A stretch of 50,123 nt of DNA from positions 1 to 50,123 of the forward strand of contig JABMOS010000051.1 of assembly GCA_013203185.1 (NCBI GenBank), written 5' to 3'. Of the stretch, positions 1 through 8,922 are shown piece after piece. A program made the position numbers and the translations under genes. Below the pieces are notes generated by a model. The model made no database searches. It was given only the letters and a program-made list of their open reading frames with translations, and was not told where the DNA came from. Origin of the DNA: Fidelibacterota bacterium. GTDB lineage: Bacteria > Fidelibacterota > UBA8477 > JABMPR01. The first letter of the stretch is position 1. Each line of letters begins with the position of its first letter.

Positions 1-201
1 GGTTTCTTTTGCCGTTAATGTTTCACCTGGTACTTTCATAATCACCTCAGCAATATAATCATTTTTAACCTTCTCAACGATCATCTTGCAATTAACAGTT
101 CGATCATAGACGGGTTCCAGTCGATGGTCTATCTCAGCCTGAATATAGTCCCGTGTTTTCTCCGAAATGTCAAAATGTCGGGCGACGATGTTTACCTTCA
201 T
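1..201 (-). CDS. hpf: Ribosome hibernation promoting factor (HPF/RaiA), partial
   Basis: Only the first 67 residues are in the window; the gene runs off the left edge. It starts MKVNIVARHFDISEKTRDYI and continues with the beta-alpha-beta pattern of the S30EA/RaiA family, which binds the decoding region of idle 30S subunits and promotes inactive ribosome dimers or monomers in stationary phase. The start is supported by a strong AGGAGG-type ribosome binding site about seven bases upstream. It is the last visible member of a minus-strand run that includes the recombinase and pseudouridine synthase genes. Short HPF and long HPF (with a C-terminal dimerisation domain) cannot be told apart because the C-terminus is missing. 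Confidence 0.9.
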   Translation of the reverse strand, partial: MKVNIVARHFDISEKTRDYIQAEIDHRLEPVYDRTVNCKMIVEKVKNDYIAEVIMKVPGETLTAKET

Positions 202-236
202 TGGCTCCTCCTGTTTTATGGTGTGTGGCTAACATA

Positions 237-1160
237 CTATTTTTTTTCTGCCCTGGGATGGGCCATTTGGAAAGCTTTTTTCATTTTGTCAACTTGCACA
301 TGAGTATACACCTGAGTCGTTGACAAGTTCGCATGACCTAACAAATCTTTTAGCGCCATGAGGTCTGCTCCTGCATTTAAAAGATGGGTGGCAAAAGTAT
401 GACGCAATACATGGGGACTCATCTTTTTTAATTCAGCAATGGCTTGAATTGCTTTTTTTACCCTCAAACGTATTCCATCATTTCCCAGAGGCGTTCCATT
501 TTTTCCTAAAAACAGAGCCTCATTCTTCTCCCTCACTCCAAATTTATGTTTGGTGGCATATTGATAGTTATCAATAGCATCCCAAGCATATTGTCCCACA
601 GGAATCACCCGCTGCTTTGAGCCTTTCCCCAAGACAGTAACCGTGCTTTTCTGAATGTTTAAGTCACTTGTTTTAAGACCGGCCAGCTCTGAAATACGCA
701 TCCCTGTGGAGTAGAAAAGTTCAACAATTGCGAGATCCCGCTTTCCCATCCAACTATCTGAAGCACTCAGCCTGTCCAATACAGCCACAATTTGATTCTC
801 TGACAAATAACTTGGAATAACTCCTGGAAGTTTGGGTGTGTGTACATAAGCTGCAATGTTCAATGTCACAACACCTTCACGGTGCATATACTTAAAAAAA
901 GATTTTAGTGCCGCCAGTTTCCTGGCAACGGATCGGGGTTGCTGATTTAATTCACCTGATAGATATCCTAAAAAACTTCTGATGACACCGCGATCTATTT
1001 GGTTCGGTTTGTTCAAACATTCCACATCATAATCGGAAAGAAATTGGCAAAACTGGGTAAGATCGATTTGATATCCCCTCAACGTTTCAGGTGAATATCT
1101 TTTCTCCACCTCAAGCCATGCCAGAAAAAGATCGATTTGCGTTGTCAATATTGAATTCAT
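237..1160 (-). CDS. xerD: Tyrosine recombinase XerC/XerD
   Basis: A site-specific recombinase of 307 residues, the usual XerC/XerD length, which resolves chromosome dimers at dif with its partner. The N-terminal SAM-like core-binding domain covers about residues 1-105 and the catalytic domain the rest. All six active-site residues are visible: R155 (GMRISELAGL), K179, H250 and R253 (SPHVLRHTFATHLL), H276 (LLGHANLSTTQ) and the nucleophile Y285. Its ATG overlaps the stop of the upstream rluD-like gene (ATGA), so the two are translationally coupled. The length, the housekeeping setting and the absence of phage genes argue against a prophage integrase. Whether it is XerC or XerD cannot be settled from the sequence alone. 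Confidence 0.9.
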   Translation of the reverse strand: MNSILTTQIDLFLAWLEVEKRYSPETLRGYQIDLTQFCQFLSDYDVECLNKPNQIDRGVIRSFLGYLSGELNQQPRSVARKLAALKSFFKYMHREGVVTLNIAAYVHTPKLPGVIPSYLSENQIVAVLDRLSASDSWMGKRDLAIVELFYSTGMRISELAGLKTSDLNIQKSTVTVLGKGSKQRVIPVGQYAWDAIDNYQYATKHKFGVREKNEALFLGKNGTPLGNDGIRLRVKKAIQAIAELKKMSPHVLRHTFATHLLNAGADLMALKDLLGHANLSTTQVYTHVQVDKMKKAFQMAHPRAEKK

Positions 1161-2130
1161 GCGTACTGACTTTCATCTCGTAATACATTTAACACCTGCT
1201 CAAAGTCATCATGCATGGGAGCCCGCAAATCCATAACCTCATGCGTAATGGGATGCTTAAAAATCAGCCTCCGAGCATGCAATGCCTGACGGTTGAGCAT
1301 CCCTAAGAGTCTGGCGGCCAGCTGTCTATTGCGCATGTTCAGCGTGATAATTTTTGAATTGCGTCCACCATAATAGGGATCACCAAAAATCGGGTGATTT
1401 ACATGTGTCATATGCACCCGGATCTGATGGGTGCGGCCTGTCTCTAATTTGACTCTTACGAGAGTCAGGAACTCAAACCGTTCAACCACTTCATACCGCG
1501 ATAATGAAGCTTTGCCGGTATCAATCACAGTAAACTTTTTTCGGTTCTTTGGAGAGCGCCCTATGGGAGCGTTGATCTCTCCCTTGTCCTCATCAAATCT
1601 TCCCCACACCAATGCGTGGTAATATTTTTCAATAGTACGTTTTGAAAATTGGGACCGGAGATTGCCATGGATGCTATTGTCTTTTGCTGAGATGAGTAAA
1701 CCCGATGTATCCTTATCCAGACGATGGACTATTCCAGGACGCAGCAAGCCGTTGTCATTGGAGAGATGTTCGCAATGATAAATCAGCGCATTAACCAGGG
1801 TACCAGTTGAATTTCCAGCACCGGGGTGTACAATAAGACCAGGCTGCTTGTTTACAACAATGAGATAATCATCCTCATATACAATATCTAAAGCGATGTT
1901 TTCGGCGTAGAGAGTTGGAGAATATGGCATCTCATATTCAACCAAGATATGCTCGCCAGGCTCAACAAGATGGCTGGCTTTGACTGGCTTTCCATTTGCC
2001 TGAATCTTGCCTGATTTGAGCAGTTTTTGTACCTGATTCCGAGTGATGTGTGTTGGTAGACGACTTGACAGGAACTTATCAATGCGAACAGGCCTTTGGA
2101 AGTTGTCGATGGTTACTTCAAAAGTTTCAT
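1157..2130 (-). CDS. rluD: RluD-type 23S rRNA pseudouridine synthase with broken 5' end
   Basis: A pseudouridine synthase of the RluA/RluD family, which isomerises uridines in large-subunit rRNA. The catalytic motif GIVHRLDKDTSGLL carries the nucleophilic Asp, near residue 139 of the full protein. A conventional start (TTG at 1945) would give a 262-residue protein without the N-terminal S4 RNA-binding domain. That domain is nevertheless present in the same frame upstream: residues such as RIDKFLSSRLPTHITRNQVQ are readable back to a TAG at 2177-2179. No ATG, GTG or TTG lies in that stretch. An ATG at 2128-2130 is one frame off; one extra A in the AAA at 2125-2127 would give MKTFEVTID joined to the S4 domain. 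I infer a single-base deletion (real or an assembly error); CTG at 2164 is a less likely start. The gene overlaps the recombinase gene by four bases. Confidence 0.8.
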
Positions 2131-2316
2131 TGGTCGATCTGCGTTGATCAGTCTGATTAATCAGCTTTACACATTCCTAACTAGTTTTAAAATTGAGTGG
2201 GTATTATGGAGGTGGATTTTTTCAATATTCGCACTTAGAAATCGCTGAAGCAAATATAGCGTAAAGGCTTTAGAATAGAAAGATTATTGAAGGATATCTT
2301 TTAAATGAATCTCAAG

Positions 2317-2838
2317 CTAAGAAGCAGGAGGTATTTCACTGTCAACCCTTGAAACGGCGGGTTTATTCTTTTGTTCTTTTCCTTCAATAAAAAAGACATA
2401 GCCCAGATAGAGAATCATCCCAATATTAACAGCGCTGTCAGCAATATTGAAAGTTGGCCAGCGAGTAAAAAAGAGCCAATCTGGCCAGTCAAAACTGATA
2501 AAATCAACGACATACCCTCGGATCAACCGTTCTGGGATGTTGCCAAAGGCACCTCCTAGAATAAAAGCAAGACCCACGCTGGGCAGTATGTGCTGGTCCT
2601 TATACTGATAGAGAAGATAAAAAAGCAGACCTATAGCGCCGATGGCCATGGCATTTACCAATGGCATGGGGATAAAGGACAGACTAAAGATCATATTGTA
2701 GTTTTCAGCATAGTCCAAACGGAATAGATCACCTTCTGCGGGCCAATAATGCTGACCCTTCAAGGCCACAATAGCCCAATATTTCGTGGCATGATCCAAC
2801 ACAACGAGGACTGCGCTAATACTCAGAAATTTGAGCAT
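2317..2838 (-). CDS. lspA: Lipoprotein signal peptidase II
   Basis: An inner-membrane aspartic protease of 173 residues that cleaves signal peptides from lipidated prolipoproteins. Four hydrophobic segments are visible. The two catalytic aspartates are in the conserved blocks GYVVDFISF (D112) and FNIADSAVNIG (D134). The usual NLIDR motif reads GNIPERL here (Asp to Glu) and the N-terminal Asn motif reads AENYNMIFSL; both are mild departures from the E. coli pattern. It begins four bases after the ileS stop, the classic ileS-lspA pairing. Its substrates in this window would include the TPR lipoprotein and the trypsin-like lipoprotein. Confidence 0.93.
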   Translation of the reverse strand: MLKFLSISAVLVVLDHATKYWAIVALKGQHYWPAEGDLFRLDYAENYNMIFSLSFIPMPLVNAMAIGAIGLLFYLLYQYKDQHILPSVGLAFILGGAFGNIPERLIRGYVVDFISFDWPDWLFFTRWPTFNIADSAVNIGMILYLGYVFFIEGKEQKNKPAVSRVDSEIPPAS

Positions 2839-2842
2839 TTGT

Positions 2843-5800
2843 TTAATTGCGCTTAATTCCTACAGTGAAGTTGCTTTTCCCAATCTTGAATTCAGCCTGG
2901 AAGCTATCATCTTTTTTTTCGAAACTGATTTCTTCAGCCAGGGTTTCATTGGCGATATATTCCTGATGCTCTAAAATCATGTTCTTAAGTGCTTCATCAA
3001 CTTCAACAAAAATACTAATTCTGTCAGACACATCAAATTCAGCATCCTTGCGCATGTTCTGGACATTTCGGATGAAATCTCTGGCCATACCCTCACTGAT
3101 TAATGCATCAGAAAGTTGAGTTTCCACGGCTACGACTACCCCTGCTTCTTCAACCACTGCCTGTCCCTCAGGTTCGATGGTTGAGACCAACAGTTCCTCA
3201 GGGAGTATTTCAAAATTGTTCTGTCCATCGGTTAATTGAATGCCGTCGCCACCTTTTGATTGCTTGAGTAGCACTTGAGGATCAACAGCATTGATCAGAT
3301 TCCGGATCAAGCCCATGTCCTTACCATATTTCGGTCCAAGAAGACCTAAATTCGGTTTGATATCGTATTGGACAAGTGCATCTGCATTTTCTACCACAGA
3401 TAAGGTTTTGATATTCAACTCTTCCAGAATCTGATCTTGCAGATCACTGGCAAAAGCCCTGTCTTCTTCTCCTGGAAAGTATACTGAGATATTGGCCAGG
3501 GGCTGACGAACCTTAAGATTGGCTTTATTCCTGGCGGCTCTTCCCAACTCAACAGTTTTGATGACAACATCTACACGTCGCAGTAAATCATCATCCAACC
3601 AGCGATCGTCCACTTCAGGAAAACTGCAAAGATGAATACTTGGAGGTGCCTCAGGATCTAGTGTGACAACAAGGTTCTGATAAAGAGCCTCGGTGAAGAA
3701 TGGAGAGACTGGTGCAATTAATTTTGAGAGGGTAACCAGAGCTTGATAAAGTGTGTGATATGCAGCCCACTTGTCCGTGTCATTTTCACTTTTCCAGAAA
3801 CGACGTCTGGACCGACGCACATACCAATTGGAGAGTTCATCCACAAAACGGTTAATCTTGAGCATGAGCTTATCAGCCTGGTAGCCATCATAATCTTTGC
3901 GAGCCAGGCCAATCAGTTGATTTAAACGAGCCAGAATCCATCGGTCTAATTCCGTTAGAGTAGATTCATCCAAAGCAGACATGGGATCAAATTTATCCAG
4001 GCGAGCATAAGTCACGAAAAAGGAATAGGTATTCCATAGAGTCAGGACTTTACGACGAACTTCGTCTGCAGCACCATAACCAAAATTCAAATTATTTACC
4101 GGCACTTGGGAGGCATACATCCAGCGCATGACATCAACACCCATCTTCTCAGCAGCATCTTCAAACCAGATGGCGTTGCCAGCGGATTTGTGCATATCAT
4201 CACCTTGTTCGTCTTTGACCAGGGCGTGACCCATTATGGTTTTGATAGGTGGTTTGTTTTCCATTACCGTGCTCATGGCGAGAATGGCATAAAACCAATT
4301 GCGAAACTGTCCTGGCAGCGATTCCACAATAAAATCTGCTGGAAACCATTTCTCCCAATATTCGGGATCTTTACGGTACTCCATGGTGGAATAAGGTACG
4401 ATACCTGCATCAAGCCAGGGGTTGCCTACATCTGGAACACGCGTCCCAATGAGTCCAGTTTTGGGATGTTTAATTTTTACTTTGTCAATCCAGGGTTTAT
4501 GAGGGGTTTTACCTTCAAATTCGTCCCAGCCCTCAACTGCCAGTTCCTTAAGCTCTGTCTCTGAACCTACAACGAAAAAGGAACCATCTTCAAAGGTCCA
4601 GATGGGTAACGCCAATCCCCAATAGCGTTTTTTGGAGATCATCCAATCGTTCATGTTCTTGAGCCAGTCCAGCTCGCGTTCTTTTCCGTAGGATGGTATC
4701 CACTCGACTTGTTTAGTAATTTCGGAAATTTCCCCTCTTAGCTCATCCATTCGGATAAACCATTCATCTACTGGGCGAAAAACCAGTTCAGTACCATGAC
4801 GCCAGCAGCAGGGATATCGGTGAGTAATGGGTTCCCGTTTATAGCGCAATCCCTTTTCAGAGAGGTCATCTATGACTTCATCGCTTATTCCCATGACGTT
4901 GCGACCTGTCCAGGAGCCAAAGCCTTCCATATATGCACCAAATTCATCGATGGGTTTTATGACCTGAAAACCAAGTTCCTTGGCCAGAGCATTATCTTCT
5001 TTACCACAACCAGGTGCAATATGTACAATTCCAGTACCATCATTTTCAGAGATCTCATCCCAAAATATAATGGCATGGTGAATATCTGTCTGAATGGGTA
5101 GTTCATCATAGGGTCCATGATACTCCCAGCCCAACATTTCCTTACCCTTGAGGGTTTCAAGCGTTTCGTAGTCTCCTTGCAATATTGAGAGACGACCCTG
5201 GGCGAGGTAGTAGATATCATCACCTTGTTTGACCTTGACATAGTCCAGATCGGGGTGAACGGCGGCCATAATATTAGAGGATAGCGTCCATGGTGTGGTT
5301 GTCCACACCAGTAAAGATTCATTTTCCCGGTCTTTGAGGGGGAATTTCAAATAAATGGAGGTATGGGTGAGTTCCTTGTAACCTTCGGTGGCAATTTCAT
5401 GTTCAGAGAGAGCCGAGCCACAGCGGGTACACCAGGGCATAACATCGTAGCCCTTATAAATAAATCCACGATCGAAAACTTTCTTAAGAAACGCCCAAAT
5501 TGTATAATTATTTTCATCAGACATGGTGAAATAGGAATTATCCCAATCCATCCAGTAGCCCATGCGTTTGGATTGCTCTGTCTGAATGGCGGAAAATTTA
5601 TGAACACGCTCCTTACACTTATTGACAAAGGCTTCAATCCCGTATTCCTCGATATCCGTTTTTGATTTGAAACCCAGTTCTTTTTCAACTTCAACTTCTA
5701 CCCACAAGCCCTGACAATCAAAGCCGTTTTGATAGCGAAGCTCCATTCCCAACATGGCATGGTAGCGCTGATAAAGATCTTTGTATGTGCGACCCCAGGC

Positions 5801-5992
5801 ATGGTGAACGCCCATGGGGTTATTGGCAGTGATGGGACCATCGAGAAATGACCAACGTGGCTTGCCAGCGTTTTGTGCTCTGAGTTTATTGAAAATATCT
5901 TCATCCTCCCAGAATTTCAACATGTCGTGTTCCAGGGCGATAAAATCTACTTTGCTAGATACTTCCTTCATCATGAGTCTGTCTTTTCCCAT
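2843..5992 (-). CDS. ileS: Isoleucyl-tRNA synthetase
   Basis: A class I aminoacyl-tRNA synthetase of 1049 residues that charges tRNA-Ile and edits misactivated valine. The HIGH-equivalent is GVHHAWG at residues 61-67, within ITANNPMGVHHAWGRT. The KMSKS-equivalent is DDMHKSAGNAI near residue 600, so the loop carries MHKS rather than KMSKS. The CP1 editing domain (TTTPWTLSSN region) and the C-terminal anticodon-binding domain (WYVRRSRRRFWKS) are intact. The motif variants and length match the longer IleRS subgroup seen in Actinobacteria and Chloroflexi rather than the E. coli type. It is the first gene of a minus-strand run leading into lspA. Methionines at residues 7 and 8 are alternative starts. 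Confidence 0.96.
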   Translation of the reverse strand: MGKDRLMMKEVSSKVDFIALEHDMLKFWEDEDIFNKLRAQNAGKPRWSFLDGPITANNPMGVHHAWGRTYKDLYQRYHAMLGMELRYQNGFDCQGLWVEVEVEKELGFKSKTDIEEYGIEAFVNKCKERVHKFSAIQTEQSKRMGYWMDWDNSYFTMSDENNYTIWAFLKKVFDRGFIYKGYDVMPWCTRCGSALSEHEIATEGYKELTHTSIYLKFPLKDRENESLLVWTTTPWTLSSNIMAAVHPDLDYVKVKQGDDIYYLAQGRLSILQGDYETLETLKGKEMLGWEYHGPYDELPIQTDIHHAIIFWDEISENDGTGIVHIAPGCGKEDNALAKELGFQVIKPIDEFGAYMEGFGSWTGRNVMGISDEVIDDLSEKGLRYKREPITHRYPCCWRHGTELVFRPVDEWFIRMDELRGEISEITKQVEWIPSYGKERELDWLKNMNDWMISKKRYWGLALPIWTFEDGSFFVVGSETELKELAVEGWDEFEGKTPHKPWIDKVKIKHPKTGLIGTRVPDVGNPWLDAGIVPYSTMEYRKDPEYWEKWFPADFIVESLPGQFRNWFYAILAMSTVMENKPPIKTIMGHALVKDEQGDDMHKSAGNAIWFEDAAEKMGVDVMRWMYASQVPVNNLNFGYGAADEVRRKVLTLWNTYSFFVTYARLDKFDPMSALDESTLTELDRWILARLNQLIGLARKDYDGYQADKLMLKINRFVDELSNWYVRRSRRRFWKSENDTDKWAAYHTLYQALVTLSKLIAPVSPFFTEALYQNLVVTLDPEAPPSIHLCSFPEVDDRWLDDDLLRRVDVVIKTVELGRAARNKANLKVRQPLANISVYFPGEEDRAFASDLQDQILEELNIKTLSVVENADALVQYDIKPNLGLLGPKYGKDMGLIRNLINAVDPQVLLKQSKGGDGIQLTDGQNNFEILPEELLVSTIEPEGQAVVEEAGVVVAVETQLSDALISEGMARDFIRNVQNMRKDAEFDVSDRISIFVEVDEALKNMILEHQEYIANETLAEEISFEKKDDSFQAEFKIGKSNFTVGIKRN

Positions 5993-6170
5993 CTTAATTT
6001 CCCATAGCTTTCGGTGCTATGATTCAGTCCTTTTTTAGCCGCGCAATATAATCGCCGCATTTTCGCCAAGTCAATGTTATCCCCACATTTCTGGGTCTGG
6101 AATATGAACTTTATTCTAGCTCCATTATTTAAGTTCGAAATGTTAGTTTATGTTTCATGTCTTAACAGGA

Positions 6171-6206
6171 GAGACCCCAGAATACTGACGAAGTATCTGG
6201 GGTCTC
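6171..6206. repeat. Inverted repeat between ileS and htrA
   Basis: A perfect 10-base arm (GAGACCCCAG / CTGGGGTCTC) is extended by a further five paired bases (ATACT / AGTAT) after one bulged A, around a five-base loop. It lies 48 bases beyond the htrA stop, as a terminator would, but neither side has a T-run. It may be a factor-assisted terminator, an mRNA 3'-end stabiliser or a binding site. Confidence 0.5.
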
Positions 6207-6253
6207 GGGGGTTTGGAGGGAAATGATTTTTTAGATAGCCTACACCTACTCCT

Positions 6254-7690
6254 TTAGGATTCAGGAATGGTAAGGGCTACAAAGAAGGTGTTGGAAACAT
6301 CCCGTCTCACTAAAAGCAAGATAGTATCACCCGCATTGTAGGATTGTAGATTTTTTTCAAAGGCTCCTGCCGTAGTTACCTTGGATAAATCCCGCACATT
6401 TGGACCCATTTTCTGTATGAGATGACCTGTGCGGATATTTTTCTTATAGGCCTCACTATCTGTTTCTACTGAAGTGACCAGCACACCATCCGTTCCTGGG
6501 GATAAGTTGTAAAACCGCAGACGATCGGGACTGGCTGTTTCAACAGTGAGACCGATGTCAGATTTATTTGTTTCAATGATTTCTGCGGCTGCAACCTCAT
6601 CAGGTAACTCACCTAACGTAACCGTGATGGTCTTAATTTTACCATCCCTGAGAACTTTCAGCTTCTTCTTCTCATTGGGGCGTTGGGTCGACACCAGAAT
6701 TGGCAGCTTCCGCGAATTCTCAACTTCATGGCCATCGAATTCAATGATGACATCAAGTTGCTTAAGCCCTGCATCGTCTGCAGGGCTACCCTTGACCACC
6801 TGCTGTACCAGGGCTCCTTTTGCTATATCCATGCCCAGTGTTTTGGCCATGGCGGCATCGACGGGCTGAACATAAACGCCCAACCAGGCTCTGGTAACAC
6901 GTCCGTCGGAACGTAAATCCTCAACGATCCGATTGACTAAATTGATGGGAATTGCAAAACCGATCCCCTGATATCCACCACTTCTTGAAGCAATGGCTGA
7001 ATTCATACCGATTAGCTCGCCATCTAGATTCACAAGCGCGCCTCCAGAATTTCCAGGGTTGATTGCAGCATCAGTTTGAATAAAATTCTCATAGTCATTG
7101 AGACCAACAGAAGAACGACCTGTTGCACTGATTATGCCTTGGGTGACTGTCTGTGACAGGCTACCTGAAAAGGGACTTCCTACCGCAAGCACCCATTCCC
7201 CCACTCTAATTTTATCAGAGTCACCCATTTTAATGGGCTTCAAATTTTTGGCGTCAACCTTAATCAGTGCAACATCGGTTTTAGGGTCTGCACCGATAAT
7301 TTTGGCATCATATTCTTTATTGTCCGATATTTGGACTTTAATGTTTTCTCCTTTTTCAACCACATGATTATTAGTGAGGATATATCCATCGGCACTAATA
7401 ATGATTCCTGAGCCCAGAGAGGTACTTTTCATCTCACGATCGCCGTCTGGCAAAAAAGGCCAGAGTTGTTTGGGAAACATTTCCTGGAAGCCCTTGTATT
7501 GCTCCATCGCTGGATGCTTATAGACATGCTCACTGGTGATTGTTACAACCGATGGCGCGACTTGCTCAGAAATGTCAGCAAAGGCATTGCTCAAGGCCTT
7601 GGCTACTCCAATGTCAGAGGCATTAAGATCTAGAGGTAATAAAGCCACAATTAGGAATAGTGGAGTAAATAGTAGTATATGTTTTTTCAT
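6254..7690 (-). CDS. degP: Periplasmic serine protease, HtrA/DegP family
   Basis: An envelope quality-control protease and chaperone of the Do family, 478 residues. A signal peptide (MKKHILLFTPLFLIVALLPL, cleavage after about residue 24) sends it to the periplasm. The trypsin-like domain has the full catalytic triad: H109 (ILTNNHVVEKG), D139 (DPKTDVALIKV) and S215 (INPGNSGGALV). Two PDZ domains follow, at about residues 270-360 (WLGVYVQPVD) and 385-470. The length and the two PDZ domains fit DegP/DegQ rather than DegS. The start is supported by a GGAG box nine bases upstream. It stands alone, divergent from the UroD-like gene. Confidence 0.94.
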   Translation of the reverse strand: MKKHILLFTPLFLIVALLPLDLNASDIGVAKALSNAFADISEQVAPSVVTITSEHVYKHPAMEQYKGFQEMFPKQLWPFLPDGDREMKSTSLGSGIIISADGYILTNNHVVEKGENIKVQISDNKEYDAKIIGADPKTDVALIKVDAKNLKPIKMGDSDKIRVGEWVLAVGSPFSGSLSQTVTQGIISATGRSSVGLNDYENFIQTDAAINPGNSGGALVNLDGELIGMNSAIASRSGGYQGIGFAIPINLVNRIVEDLRSDGRVTRAWLGVYVQPVDAAMAKTLGMDIAKGALVQQVVKGSPADDAGLKQLDVIIEFDGHEVENSRKLPILVSTQRPNEKKKLKVLRDGKIKTITVTLGELPDEVAAAEIIETNKSDIGLTVETASPDRLRFYNLSPGTDGVLVTSVETDSEAYKKNIRTGHLIQKMGPNVRDLSKVTTAGAFEKNLQSYNAGDTILLLVRRDVSNTFFVALTIPES

Positions 7691-7866
7691 GTAGTCTCCA
7701 TTTAATTGACACAGCTTTTTATGCCGGTTGAAATGAAAGGTTTCATAGAATTTTTTATTTTGATGCCATAAGTCATCACAATGATGGAATCTATCAATTT
7801 ATATCTTGAAGAGCAGGTAATAACTATCTACTGTCCCCACATATTCTTTTTAATTAGTTTGATCCC
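7691..7866. promoter_or_regulatory. Divergent intergenic region htrA / methyltransferase
   Basis: This 176-base AT-rich gap separates two divergently transcribed genes, so it must hold promoters for both. I cannot single out convincing -35/-10 pairs. No inverted repeat stands out. The methyltransferase start at 7867 has no recognisable Shine-Dalgarno sequence just upstream. Confidence 0.4.
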
Positions 7867-8922
7867 ATGAATGGAAGAGAAAGAGTTTTATCTGCGCTTC
7901 GCAGGATTGAGACCTCAAGGGTTCCACTGGGTGAGATCGGTGGCGGCTACACAGATACAATCATTCAAGCTGTCCTGGGTGATAAATATGATCTGGGGTC
8001 AGACGGATACTTTTTAAATCATCAAAGAATCCGTGAGCTTCTGGGAGCTGACATTGTTGGTGCTCGTGTTGTCGGACCCGCTGTGGAAATAGTGGGAACC
8101 CACGAAGATTGGGGTACCGAAACTTATAAGGACTATTGGGGAGCGACTCATACACAACCCCCTGATGCCACAGTCCAGCTTGTTGATCCCATTGCCCACA
8201 GCCCTGAAGAGCTGGCATCCTGGCAACCCCCCAATGTAAGTCATTTTGATTCCACTCAGGTTGCCAGGTGGAAGGATTCAAGCGCTTTCTTCGTATTGGC
8301 TACCATGAATGCCGGCTTCGACCTGGGATACGAATTGTTGGGTTTTGAACGGTTTATGATGTGGACCCTCCAAGCACGCGAAACAATGAAGCAGTACTAT
8401 GAAAAACTTATTGAAACGAATTTATCAATGGCCCTAATGAGTGCAGAGGCTGGTGCTGATGGCATTCTTATAGCAGATGATCTGGCTTTTAATACGGGTA
8501 CTTTTGTAGATCCAGAGTATTTAAGAACTGACTACTTCCCTATTCTGAAGAATATGATAAGCGAAATTAAAAAGACGGGACTGCCTGTTTTTTTCCATTC
8601 AGATGGAGATCTGAGGAATATTATTCCTGATCTTATTGATTGTGGTATTGATGTGCTCCAATCCTGTGACCCCAATGCAAATATGGATATTCCCACCCTT
8701 AAAGGGGAATACGGACAGGATCTCGCATTCATGGGAAACATTGATGTAGATTTACTAGCAAATGGGACCGTCCAACAAGTTGAGAACACCACTCGCACCT
8801 TAATTCAAGATGCCCGGAGTGGTGGTGGTTTTATTTTAGGGACCAGTAATGTGGTGGCCTCGTATTGTCAGCCTGAAAATTTAAAAGCTATGTATGCCAT
8901 GGCCCACAAGGAGTTGAAATAG
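7867..8922 (+). CDS. UroD/MtaA-family corrinoid-linked methyltransferase
   Basis: A 351-residue member of the uroporphyrinogen decarboxylase-like superfamily. The following gene encodes a B12-binding corrinoid protein, so this is more likely a methyltransferase of the MtaA/MtbA-like group than a haem-synthesis HemE. Members move a methyl group between a corrinoid protein and an acceptor such as tetrahydrofolate or a thiol, using a zinc site. Candidate zinc ligands are H244 (VFFHSDGDLRN), C267 (LQSCDPNAN) and C334 (ASYCQPENL); the classical HxC pair is not present, because HSD replaces it. The TIM-barrel pattern and the GNID motif near residue 290 are clear. The stop codon directly abuts the next start, showing co-translation. 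The substrate is unknown. Confidence 0.8.
   Translation: MNGRERVLSALRRIETSRVPLGEIGGGYTDTIIQAVLGDKYDLGSDGYFLNHQRIRELLGADIVGARVVGPAVEIVGTHEDWGTETYKDYWGATHTQPPDATVQLVDPIAHSPEELASWQPPNVSHFDSTQVARWKDSSAFFVLATMNAGFDLGYELLGFERFMMWTLQARETMKQYYEKLIETNLSMALMSAEAGADGILIADDLAFNTGTFVDPEYLRTDYFPILKNMISEIKKTGLPVFFHSDGDLRNIIPDLIDCGIDVLQSCDPNANMDIPTLKGEYGQDLAFMGNIDVDLLANGTVQQVENTTRTLIQDARSGGGFILGTSNVVASYCQPENLKAMYAMAHKELK

Noticed and set aside
237-1160. Phage or integrative-element integrase
   Set aside because: XerC/XerD length, full set of Xer motifs, ATGA coupling to a housekeeping gene, and no phage, attachment-site or cargo genes nearby.
2153-2164. 12-bp perfect palindrome CTGATTAATCAG near the rluD-like start
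   Set aside because: Short and AT-rich, and it lies in the reading frame upstream of the S4 domain; chance is likely and no promoter is evident.
4106-4564. 152-codon open frame antisense to ileS
   Set aside because: It lies wholly within the well-supported ileS gene on the opposite strand, has no recognisable domain, and its composition is that of a complement of coding sequence.
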